From: Oscillospiraceae bacterium
Lineage (GTDB): Bacteria; Bacillota; Clostridia; Oscillospirales; Oscillospiraceae
Assembly (NCBI GenBank): GCA_031280325.1
Contig: JAITGW010000028.1
Span: forward strand, 1-13,894
Length of the DNA: 13,894 nucleotides
Direction: 5' to 3'
The notes under the pieces: model-generated
What the model was told of the DNA's origin: nothing
The model's input: only the letters and a program-made list of their open reading frames with translations
The model's database searches: none
Made by a program: the position numbers and the translations under genes
In this document: one piece after another, positions 1 to 5,708 of the stretch
How the letters are laid out: each line of letters opens with the position of its first letter
Numbering within the stretch: position 1 is the first letter of the stretch

Positions 1-30
1 GCTTGACAGCGCGGAGAGGAGCGGACGCAT
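1..30 (-). CDS. Possible start of a further gene in the operon, cut by the window edge
   Basis: An ATG at 30-28 on the minus strand opens ten codons (MRPLLSALSS) that run to the window edge without a stop. It begins two bases after the stop codon of the small membrane protein. An AAAGG sequence about five bases upstream (36-40) could serve as ribosome binding site. The tight spacing matches the rest of this operon. Ten codons are too few to recognise a family, so this may be chance. Confidence 0.3.
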   Translation of the reverse strand, partial: MRPLLSALSS

Positions 31-32
31 GC

Positions 33-251
33 TTACCTTTGCTCCTCGCCGTTTTTCTTCATTCCGGCAAGAACGGAGATATCCCAACCGAGAACGCAGA
101 CCCAAACGACCAGAAACAGAACGGTAAACCAGTCGAATCCGCTCCAAACCAGCAGGAACGTTTCAAATGCGACAAACGCGATTGCCAGAATGAGAATTAT
201 CGTATGCGTGGTTTTGCGCGTGACTTGGGTTTTTTCTTTGTTTTTGCTCAT
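33..251 (-). CDS. Small two-helix membrane protein, function unknown
   Basis: This 72-residue protein has a basic, polar N-terminus (residues 1-15), a hydrophobic helix at about 16-36 and a second at about 41-62. It ends in a charged tail (KKNGEEQR). The two helices look like a hairpin with both ends in the cytoplasm. The start has a strong GAGGAGG binding site that overlaps the stop codon of rsmG, so the two genes are probably translated from one message and coupled. I recognise no family motif. Its place after rsmG in a parAB-linked cluster gives no functional clue. The gene itself is well supported by the binding site, the spacing and the clear membrane pattern. Confidence 0.75.
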   Translation of the reverse strand: MSKNKEKTQVTRKTTHTIILILAIAFVAFETFLLVWSGFDWFTVLFLVVWVCVLGWDISVLAGMKKNGEEQR

Positions 252-263
252 TTTTTTGCCTCC

Positions 264-938
264 TCAAAGCGGTTTTGTCTGAATTTTCTTATATCTTCGC
301 GGATATTCCGCCGGTGTCTCACGTATCTTTTCGATTATCGCGACAGAGTGAGTCACCTCCGTCCCGGGTATCGTATAACGGTACAGCGCGTGCGCTTTGC
401 CGCCAAGCGTCTCTATCGCGTTTTGCGCGGCGTCAAGCTCCTCCTGCGCGGCGGACCCCTTCATCGCAAGGAAATATCCTCCGAGGCGCACAAGCGGCAG
501 CGACAGCTCGCACAGCTCCCGCAAATCGGCAACGGCGCGCGCCGCCGCAAAATCAAAGCTCTCGCGTTTCGCCGCGGCATACTCCTCCGCGCGGGCGTGT
601 ATACATGTCACGTTACTAATCCCAAGAGCGGAAACGACTGATTGCAAAAATTCCACGCGCCTCTCCCGCGCGTCGAGCAGCGTTGCGGCAAGCGCCGGGC
701 GGGCAAGCGCAAGCGGAAGCCCCGGGAATCCCGCTCCGCTGCCAATGTCGATGATTGATGATTGCCCTCCGCAAGCCGCAAGTTCGTCCAAAATCGGCAG
801 CAGCGCAAGAGAGTCCCTAAAATGCAGCGCGTCAATATCTCCCGGCGCGGTTATCGCCGTGAGGTTCATCACCGCGTTTGCGGAGATGAGCATATCGCGG
901 TATTCGGCGAGCTTTTCGTCCAGTTGCTCCCCATCCAT
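264..938 (-). CDS. rsmG: 16S rRNA (guanine527-N7)-methyltransferase RsmG
   Basis: RsmG (GidB) uses S-adenosylmethionine to methylate N7 of G527 in the 530 loop of 16S rRNA; in other bacteria its loss gives low-level streptomycin resistance. The 224 residues fit the family (about 205-240). Visible motifs are NLTAIT (25-30), LHFRDSL (38-44), the SAM-binding loop DIGSGAGFPG (64-73), the acidic LLDAR strand end (87-91), RAVADL (134-139), KG (160-161), and the basic C-terminal stretch YPRRYKKI followed by KPL (212-224). The ATG overlaps the serS stop by one base (TAATG), implying translational coupling. The family is usually found beside mnmG and parAB near oriC. Here serS and a small gene separate it from parAB, and mnmG is not in view. 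Confidence 0.96.
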   Translation of the reverse strand: MDGEQLDEKLAEYRDMLISANAVMNLTAITAPGDIDALHFRDSLALLPILDELAACGGQSSIIDIGSGAGFPGLPLALARPALAATLLDARERRVEFLQSVVSALGISNVTCIHARAEEYAAAKRESFDFAAARAVADLRELCELSLPLVRLGGYFLAMKGSAAQEELDAAQNAIETLGGKAHALYRYTIPGTEVTHSVAIIEKIRETPAEYPRRYKKIQTKPL

Positions 939-2227
939 TATGGCTTTTTAATGACTTCGATTCCGCCTAGGTATTTGCGCAGCGCCTCCGGCACGGTCAC
1001 ACTGCCGTCCGAGTTTTGATTCTGCTCTACCAAGGCGGGGAGAATGCGGCTTGTGGCAAGTCCCGATCCGTTCAGCGTATGCGCAAGCTCGACCTTTCCC
1101 GTCTCCGCCCGGCGAAAGCGTATCGCGCCGCGCCGCGCCTGATAGTCCCGCGCGTTTGACACGGAGGAAACCTCTTTATATCCGTCCATGGAGGGTATCA
1201 GAATCTCAATGTCATAAGTGCGCGCCATCGCGGAGGAACAGTCCCCCGCGGCTAGCTTGACTGTGCGGAAATGGAACCCAAGTCCGCGAACAAGCGTCTC
1301 CGCTTTCGTTACAAGCTCCTCAAACGCCGCGTCTGAATCCTCCGGCCGTGTGAACTGCACCATCTCGACCTTGTTGAACTGATGTCCGCGAACCATCCCG
1401 CGCTCGTCGCTGCGGTATGATCCAGCCTCGCGCCGGAAACACGGCGTGTATGAAATGTATTTGCGCGGCAGCTCGTCCTCCGCCAGAATTTCACCCCGGT
1501 GAAGCGATACCAGCGCCGCCTCCGCTGTGGGCAGCATATAGTGCATCCGCTCGTCGGTGGGATTGGCGATCTTATACACCTCGCCGGCAAATTTCGGAAA
1601 CTGTCCCGCGGTCACGCCGCACTCATACTCAAGCATATGCGGCACAAGCATCAGCTCATACCCGTCAGCCAGATGCGTATCGATAAAATAATTCAGAAGC
1701 GCCCATTCCAGCCGCGCGCCCATTCCCTTGTAAATCCAGAAGCCCGCGCCGGCAAGCTTTGTGCCGCGCTCATAGTCAATTAAGCCAAGCTCCGTGCAAA
1801 TTTCCACATGGTGGCGCGGCTGAAAATCAAAGCTGCGCGGCTGCCCGAAAAGGCGTATCGGCTCGTTGTTCTCCTTACCCCCGGGCACAAGATCCTCGTC
1901 CGGCAGATTCGGCAGGGACAGCATAAGGTGGTTAAGCTCCTCCTCACAGGCGCGCAGGCGCAGCTCCTGCTCCCGTATTCCCTCTTTCAGCTCGTTCATC
2001 CGCGCCACGACGGGCGCGGTGTCTTCTCCCGCCTTTTTCATTGCCGGAATCCTCTTTGAGACGCGGTTCTGCTCCGCTTTATCGGTCTCGCTTACCGCAA
2101 TCAGCTCGCGGCGCGCGGCGTCAAGCGCGAGGATTTGGTCGATTTCCGCCGAAACCTCCGCCGCCTTGCGCAAAAGCCGCGCCTTTATCCTCTCGGGATC
2201 CTCACGAATAAGCTTTATATCTAACAT
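938..2227 (-). CDS. serS: Seryl-tRNA synthetase
   Basis: SerS charges tRNA-Ser (and tRNA-Sec) with serine in the cytoplasm, acting as a homodimeric class II synthetase. The 429 residues are the normal length. The N-terminal tRNA-binding arm is a long charged helical hairpin at about 28-105. Class II motif 2 is around 263-290 (CFRREAGS, then RGMVRGHQFNKVEMVQF). Motif 3 is around 383-397 (HTLNGSGLATSRIL). The serine-site segment KEVSSVSNARDYQARR lies at 351-366. The ATG at 2227 follows a GAAAGGAAAT-like binding site. Only 46 bases separate it from the gene upstream and no T-box leader fits there, so it is probably expressed from the parAB-side promoter. Its end overlaps the start of rsmG by one base. 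Confidence 0.98.
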   Translation of the reverse strand: MLDIKLIREDPERIKARLLRKAAEVSAEIDQILALDAARRELIAVSETDKAEQNRVSKRIPAMKKAGEDTAPVVARMNELKEGIREQELRLRACEEELNHLMLSLPNLPDEDLVPGGKENNEPIRLFGQPRSFDFQPRHHVEICTELGLIDYERGTKLAGAGFWIYKGMGARLEWALLNYFIDTHLADGYELMLVPHMLEYECGVTAGQFPKFAGEVYKIANPTDERMHYMLPTAEAALVSLHRGEILAEDELPRKYISYTPCFRREAGSYRSDERGMVRGHQFNKVEMVQFTRPEDSDAAFEELVTKAETLVRGLGFHFRTVKLAAGDCSSAMARTYDIEILIPSMDGYKEVSSVSNARDYQARRGAIRFRRAETGKVELAHTLNGSGLATSRILPALVEQNQNSDGSVTVPEALRKYLGGIEVIKKP

Positions 2228-2273
2228 GCCTGATTTCCTTTCTCATTTATGTCTATAAACCCGCGCCTATCGC

Positions 2274-2681
2274 CTATGACTCGGCGCCCGCCTGCGGCGT
2301 CATCAATTGCACTTTGAGCTGGGTGTATTGCTCAAGCAGGGCGTCATATTGCTCTTTGAGCGTTTTCTTTTCCGCATCTGTGCGGATTTTCAGCTCGTTA
2401 TGCTCTTGCTCCAGCCCCGCCATCGCGCTTTTCAGTGACTCAAGCTCCGCCGCGAATGTCTCGTTCTTCTGAACGAGCAGGATGTTATCCTCCTGAAGCT
2501 TTTCGATTTTTGTCTGCGCGGCGGCGCTCTCCTCATATAATTCCGCCATTGTGTTGTCGTTGCGCTGCTCGATAAAAAAGGACAGCAGAATGAAAAAAAT
2601 AATAACAAGCAGGAGTACGACGCTCGAGACTATGACGCTTTTTCGGGACTGCAGCTTGTGCGCACGGTCTGCGTGCTTCAT
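2274..2681 (-). CDS. Single-pass membrane protein with long coiled coil, function unknown
   Basis: The 135 residues comprise a basic cytoplasmic N-terminus (1-15), one hydrophobic membrane helix (about 16-37) and a long charged segment. That segment (about 45-128) is rich in Glu, Lys, Gln and Leu with heptad-like spacing and looks like a coiled coil outside the membrane. The layout resembles division proteins of the FtsL/DivIC type, but it lacks the diagnostic motifs I would want before using that name. The start codon overlaps the parB stop by four bases (ATGA), so translation is coupled to parB. As I recall, many clostridia carry a different small membrane protein (DUF4446) between parB and serS, and this gene holds that position without resembling it in sequence. 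A structural or envelope-linked role is a guess from shape and location. Confidence 0.85.
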   Translation of the reverse strand: MKHADRAHKLQSRKSVIVSSVVLLLVIIFFILLSFFIEQRNDNTMAELYEESAAAQTKIEKLQEDNILLVQKNETFAAELESLKSAMAGLEQEHNELKIRTDAEKKTLKEQYDALLEQYTQLKVQLMTPQAGAES

Positions 2682-3556
2682 TTTGCGCCCTCCCCAAGGG
2701 TTTTGAGTGCGCCGTACAGTCTCTCAAAATCATCTTCTCCATAGTATTCCAGCTCGAAGCGGCCGTTATTAGCCCTGCCGGTAATAATTTTCACGCGCCG
2801 CCCAAGCGCCTTTTCAAGCCCGCGCTCGAATTCTTCCATATAATTCACGGACACGCCGGGCTTTTTGCCCTCGCGCGGCTTCTGCGCTAGCCTCCGCGCA
2901 AGCTTTTCCGTCTCCCGCGCGGTCAGTCCTTTATCAACGACTTCCCGCGCAGCGCTGATAAGCGTATCCCTGTCGCGTATCGCCAACAGCGCCCGCGCCG
3001 AGCCCGCGGGAATATCTCCGTTTGACACAAGCGGGATAAGCTCCTCCGGAAGCGTGAGCAGGCGCATCGCGTTTGCAATCACAGGGCGGGATTTGCCCAT
3101 GCGCTTTGCGATGTCTTCCTGCGTAAGTCCGAATTCCTCGCCAAGCGCTTTGTATCCGGCTGCCTCCTCGATCGGATTGAGGTTCTCGCGCTGGAGGTTT
3201 TCGACGAGCGACAGCTCCATTGCGGCGCGGTCGTCAACGTCAATCACGCGGGCCGGCGCTTCGAGAAGTCCCGCCATGCGCGCGGCACGCCAGCGCCGCT
3301 CTCCCGCGATTATCTGATAATACCCGCCGCCTATCGGGCGCACGGTTATCGGCGAGAGCACTCCATGCTCGCGAATGGACGCCGCAAGCTCCTCAAGCGG
3401 CTCTTTTTCAAACAGTACGCGCGGCTGGTCGCGCCGCGGCTCTATCTTTGTTAATGAAATGTAGTCAAAATCGTTGGACGAGCCTGCCTCGTCGGTATAG
3501 GCGGCGCTTCCGAAAAGCGCCTCCAGACCAGAGCCAAGTCCCTTTGGTTTCGGCAT
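2678..3556 (-). CDS. parB: Chromosome-partitioning protein ParB (Spo0J family)
   Basis: ParB binds parS, loads as a CTP-dependent sliding clamp and works with ParA and SMC to segregate the origin region. From the ATG at 3556 it has 292 residues. Visible parts are the N-terminal [12 protein letters not shown], which usually interacts with ParA, the CTP-binding motifs GERRWRAAR (85-93) and [14 protein letters not shown] (119-132), and the helix-turn-helix (about 144-167, [13 protein letters not shown]). A C-terminal dimer domain follows at about 235-290. The open frame extends upstream to 3655, but [10 protein letters not shown] is the family start and an AAAGGAA binding site lies just before it. 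The gene starts 62 bases after parA. Two matching parS sites lie upstream of parA, so the whole ParABS system is in the window. Confidence 0.97.
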   Translation of the reverse strand: MPKPKGLGSGLEALFGSAAYTDEAGSSNDFDYISLTKIEPRRDQPRVLFEKEPLEELAASIREHGVLSPITVRPIGGGYYQIIAGERRWRAARMAGLLEAPARVIDVDDRAAMELSLVENLQRENLNPIEEAAGYKALGEEFGLTQEDIAKRMGKSRPVIANAMRLLTLPEELIPLVSNGDIPAGSARALLAIRDRDTLISAAREVVDKGLTARETEKLARRLAQKPREGKKPGVSVNYMEEFERGLEKALGRRVKIITGRANNGRFELEYYGEDDFERLYGALKTLGEGAK

Positions 3557-3618
3557 TAGCTGTATTCCTTTCTTTAAAGCTTCCTGGCGCGGAGCGCTTT
3601 CCGTTCCTTTGGCTGTTA

Positions 3619-4386
3619 TTAATGCTCGGCGTTGCGCCGCAGGAATTCCCGGCACAGCTCTGCATACGCCACCGCTCCGCGGGAAATGCTGTCATAAGAC
3701 AGCACGGGCTCTCCGTGGCTGGGCGCCTCAGAGATGCGCACGTTGCGAGGAATCGACACGCCATAGACCTTTGCTCCGAAAAATCGCTTGATGTCATCCG
3801 CCACCTGGGCGGAGAAGTTTGTCCGCGCGTCGAACATCGTCAGCAGCACTCCTTCGATGTCGAGCGGGGGATTCAGTCCTCCGCGCTTGACCATGCGAAT
3901 CGATGTGATAAGATCCGATAACCCCTCCAGCGCAAAATATTCGCACTGCACAGGAATCAGCACGGAGTCCGCCGCGCAAAGCGCGTTCAGCGTGAGCATT
4001 TCCAGCGACGGCGGGCAGTCCACCAATATGTAGTCATACATCGGCAGCAGCGGCACAAGCGCATTTTTAAGCACGTATTCGCGGTTTTGCATTCCGACAA
4101 GCTCGATTCCCGCGCCGGAAAGCTCTTGATTTGCGGGAAGCACGTCCCCAAACCGCGTGGAAACGATGACTCCCATCGGCGGCTCGCCGTAGATGAGTAC
4201 GGAATATATGCTCTTTGTAAGGGCGTTCTTTTCCACTCCCATGCCGCTCGTGGCGTTGCCCTGCGGATCCATATCGCACAGCAGGACACGTTTGCCCGCC
4301 GCGGTAAGCGCCGCGGCAAGATTTATTGCGGTGGTCGTTTTCCCGACGCCGCCTTTTTGGTTGGTGACGGCGACTGTTTTTGCCAT
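3619..4386 (-). CDS. parA: Chromosome-partitioning ATPase ParA (Soj family)
   Basis: This ParA/Soj ATPase of the deviant Walker type binds DNA as an ATP dimer and is stimulated by ParB, moving or regulating the origin region; in Bacillus the Soj protein also regulates DnaA. It has 255 residues from the ATG at 4386. Motifs are the Walker A KGGVGKTT (11-18), Walker A-prime CDMDPQGNAT (37-46) and Walker B ILVDCPP (120-126). The switch-like region LLTMFDARTNFS lies at 181-192. The frame stays open to 4440, but MAKTVAVTNQ is the conserved start and has an AAGAGGT site in front. It is the first gene of the minus-strand operon, with a promoter at 4429-4456. The short N-terminus suits the chromosomal Soj type rather than plasmid ParA with an extra DNA-binding domain. 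Confidence 0.97.
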   Translation of the reverse strand: MAKTVAVTNQKGGVGKTTTAINLAAALTAAGKRVLLCDMDPQGNATSGMGVEKNALTKSIYSVLIYGEPPMGVIVSTRFGDVLPANQELSGAGIELVGMQNREYVLKNALVPLLPMYDYILVDCPPSLEMLTLNALCAADSVLIPVQCEYFALEGLSDLITSIRMVKRGGLNPPLDIEGVLLTMFDARTNFSAQVADDIKRFFGAKVYGVSIPRNVRISEAPSHGEPVLSYDSISRGAVAYAELCREFLRRNAEH

Positions 4387-4428
4387 ATTGTGTACCTCTT
4401 TTGCTTTGGTTGTGGTCCGCTTCGTTGT

Positions 4429-4456
4429 ATTATAGCACATCTTGCGATGAACGCAA
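4429..4456 (-). promoter_or_regulatory. Sigma-A-like promoter of the parA operon
   Basis: Read on the minus strand, TTGCGT (4456-4451) and TATAAT (4434-4429) are separated by 16 bases. The -10 box is preceded by TGC, an extended -10. The start site would fall near 4422, giving a leader of about 36 bases before parA. A six-base inverted repeat, CTTGCG-N5-CGCAAG (4441-4457), covers the -35 box and could be an operator. I found no comparable alternative in the region. Confidence 0.75.
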
Positions 4457-4486
4457 GGAGAAAATACATTTTTTTTAGTTTTTGTG

Positions 4487-4536
4487 AAAATGCGCCCCCA
4501 AATTGTTTCTCGTGAAACAATTTGGGGGCGCTTTTT
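4487..4536. terminator. Possible bidirectional terminator hairpin built on parS site 1
   Basis: The 40-base palindrome at 4492-4531 has arms beginning GCGCCCCCAAATT, giving a GC-rich stem base. On the plus strand it is followed directly by TTTTT. On the minus strand it is followed by ATTTTC. In RNA it could fold as a terminator for minus-strand transcripts from the gene at 4770-5066 before they reach parA. Alternatively the palindrome exists only for DNA or protein reasons linked to parS. The T-runs are short, so this is tentative. Confidence 0.35.
4504..4519. other. parS: parS-like centromere site 1 (one mismatch)
   Basis: TGTTTCTCGTGAAACA differs from the consensus TGTTTCACGTGAAACA by one base (T for A at 4510). 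It lies about 120 bases upstream of parA, where ParB target sites are often found. It is the core of a 40-base palindrome (4492-4531) whose arms pair perfectly except at the mismatched central pair. ParB binding is inferred from the match and the context. Confidence 0.85.
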
Positions 4537-4718
4537 GCCGCACGCGTTGTGCGCCGTTTTTTATCATTGTTTTCCTGTCGCCTTCCGTGTTTGGGAAGCG
4601 TCTTTTCGGAAAGCTGGCGCTGCGGCGGTCCGGCGCCTCCCGTTGTCTCCTCTTTGTCAAAACCGTTTCAAAACATTGCGGCCGGCAGGAAGATAATAAC
4701 GAAAAAAGAAAGCGCGCC
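4532..4718. other. Spacer between the two parS palindromes, no gene seen
   Basis: These 187 bases between the two parS palindromes contain no reading frame with a credible binding site or family motif. A short inverted repeat (CGCAC-N5-GTGCG, about 4539-4553) precedes a T-run, but no plus-strand gene upstream needs a terminator. With the flanking sites, the whole gene-free stretch from 4387 to 4769 holds the parA promoter and two parS sites. Confidence 0.6.
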
Positions 4719-4725
4719 GCGGGAA

Positions 4726-4741
4726 TGTTTCACGTGAAACA
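4726..4741. other. parS: parS centromere site 2 (perfect consensus)
   Basis: TGTTTCACGTGAAACA matches the bacterial parS consensus at all 16 positions. It is centred in a perfect 30-base palindrome (4719-4748). It lies 207 bases from site 1, just beyond the 3' end of the minus-strand gene at 4770-5066. With parA and parB next door, this is very likely a working ParB loading site. Confidence 0.95.
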
Positions 4742-4769
4742 TTCCCGCCTTTTACCGCTTACCCGTTTA

Positions 4770-5066
4770 TTAACCCTTGGTCTCCAGCTCCCGCGGCTTG
4801 AGATCCGGCTTGTGTATCTTCACAAGATACAGCTCGTCGCCGCACAGCGGTCCGAAAATGAATCGCCCATCCTCGTCAGTAAACTGTCTGTCCAAAAACT
4901 CAAGGTCATCGGCCCTGTATAACAGCACCAGCGCGTCCTCCGCGGCCTTTGCCCCGTCAGTCGTGACCGTGCCGCTGATTGCCGAATGTTTTTCCTGCCT
5001 AAGAGTGACGGTTGCCTCTACGTGTGCGCCGTCCCCGGATCTAAAAAAGAATTTCGCGTCCGCCAT
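4770..5066 (-). CDS. Small beta-sandwich (carboxypeptidase-regulatory-like) domain protein
   Basis: The 98-residue soluble protein has no signal peptide or membrane helix. Residues 30-86 carry the pattern ISGTVT...ALVLLY...TDEDGRFIFGPL...LYLVKI, typical of carboxypeptidase-regulatory-like or transthyretin-like beta-sandwich folds, which usually act as binding or spacer domains rather than enzymes. An ATG two codons earlier (5072) is possible. The GGGAG binding site is only one base from that ATG but seven bases from the one at 5066, so I chose the latter. It stands alone on the minus strand, divergent from the nitroreductase gene and just upstream of the parS sites. The domain assignment rests on pattern only, and no specific function is suggested. 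Confidence 0.75.
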   Translation of the reverse strand: MADAKFFFRSGDGAHVEATVTLRQEKHSAISGTVTTDGAKAAEDALVLLYRADDLEFLDRQFTDEDGRFIFGPLCGDELYLVKIHKPDLKPRELETKG

Positions 5067-5097
5067 GTGCATTCTCCCTTTCAGCTTGCTCTCCTGC

Positions 5098-5120
5098 GCG
5101 CGGCGTGATCTGCGCCGCGC
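5098..5120. repeat. GC-rich hairpin in the divergent intergenic region
   Basis: GCGCGGCG (5098-5105) and CGCCGCGC (5113-5120) form a perfect eight-base inverted repeat around a seven-base loop. It lies in the likely leader of the minus-strand gene that starts at 5066. It is also just upstream of the plus-strand promoter at 5137-5165. No T-run follows on either strand, so it is not an ordinary terminator. A leader structure or protein-binding site is possible. Confidence 0.5.
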
Positions 5121-5136
5121 CCGTTGAATTATTCTA

Positions 5137-5165
5137 TTGCACGGAAGTTCAAAGTGTGATAGAAT
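5137..5165 (+). promoter_or_regulatory. Sigma-A-like promoter of the nitroreductase-to-cobS gene chain
   Basis: TTGCAC (5137-5142) and TAGAAT (5160-5165) are 17 bases apart, with TGA directly before the -10 box (extended -10). The predicted start is near 5172, about 30 bases before the first gene. ATTCTAT (5131-5137) and ATAGAAT (5159-5165) form an inverted repeat that brackets the spacer and might bind a regulator. The leader is too short to hold a cobalamin riboswitch. Confidence 0.75.
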
Positions 5166-5201
5166 GCCTCACATAAAATAAACGGTATTGGAGGAGTTAA
5201 T

Positions 5202-5708
5202 TTGACAGTCAAAGAAGCGATTGAAACCCGGCGCAGCATTCGGAAATACGACTCTCGCCCGGTCGAAGAGGAGAAGCTTCTCTCCGTGATGGAGGCGGGG
5301 CGACTCTCCCCCTCCGCGGCAAACGGGCAAAACTGGCGTTTCATCCTTGTGCGCGACCCGGAAAAGCTTAAACAGCTCCACGCGGCAAGCGACAATCAGC
5401 CGAGCGTCGCGGAGGCTCCGGCGTGTATAGTCGCGGTGGCGACAAGCACGCGCACGATGGACTGTGGACAGGAAACAGGGGCGATGGACGCATCGATCGC
5501 AATGACTCAGATGCTTCTCGCCGCACATGAGCTTGGACTTGGAACATGCTGGCTCGGTCATTTCTTTGCTCCACAGGTCAAAACTGCGCTGAGCATCCCG
5601 GATTCCGCCGAGGTAATCGCGTTCACGCCGATAGGATACCCCGCGGAAACGCCGGACGCGCGCCCGCGCAAGGCTTTCAGCGAGGTCTTATCGTTTGACG
5701 GATTCTAG
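5202..5708 (+). CDS. Nitroreductase-family FMN oxidoreductase
   Basis: Nitroreductase-family proteins bind FMN as homodimers in the cytoplasm and reduce nitro compounds, quinones, flavins or more specialised substrates with NAD(P)H. The 168 residues are near the short end of the family. Hallmarks are RRSIRKY (10-16) for FMN phosphate, SPSAANGQNW (36-45), GLGTCWLG (112-119), IGYP (144-147) and the basic RPRK (154-157). The start is TTG at 5202, supported by GGAGGAG eight bases upstream. It is the first gene after the promoter at 5137-5165, and the next gene starts inside its last codons. BluB, which makes dimethylbenzimidazole for B12, belongs to this superfamily, but nothing here points to BluB specifically. 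The substrate is unknown. Confidence 0.9.
   Translation: MTVKEAIETRRSIRKYDSRPVEEEKLLSVMEAGRLSPSAANGQNWRFILVRDPEKLKQLHAASDNQPSVAEAPACIVAVATSTRTMDCGQETGAMDASIAMTQMLLAAHELGLGTCWLGHFFAPQVKTALSIPDSAEVIAFTPIGYPAETPDARPRKAFSEVLSFDGF

Noticed and set aside
3..951. Plus-strand reading frames opposite the small membrane gene and rsmG
   Set aside because: They overlap clear minus-strand genes, have unconvincing composition and lack binding sites.
2228..2273. T-box leader for serS
   Set aside because: Only 46 bases separate serS from the gene upstream, far too few for a T-box, and no T-box core sequence is visible.
3557..3655. Longer ParB with 33 extra N-terminal residues
   Set aside because: The conserved start [10 protein letters not shown] and an AAAGGAA site support 3556; the extension resembles no ParB N-terminus.
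4387..4440. Longer ParA with 18 extra N-terminal residues
   Set aside because: The extension would overlap the -10 box of the promoter, and MAKTVAVTNQ with its AAGAGGT site is the family start.
4475..4660. Minus-strand 61-codon frame across parS site 1
   Set aside because: It crosses the parS palindrome and is rich in Arg and Lys, with no motif and no clear binding site.
5073..5201. Cobalamin riboswitch before the plus-strand gene chain
   Set aside because: The space is about 130 bases and the expected leader only about 30. No B12-box-like sequence was seen. The same holds for the cobS-phosphatase gap.
5202..5708. BluB (dimethylbenzimidazole synthase)
   Set aside because: The protein shows only general nitroreductase motifs and is shorter than BluB. 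BluB also needs oxygen, which does not suit a likely anaerobe.
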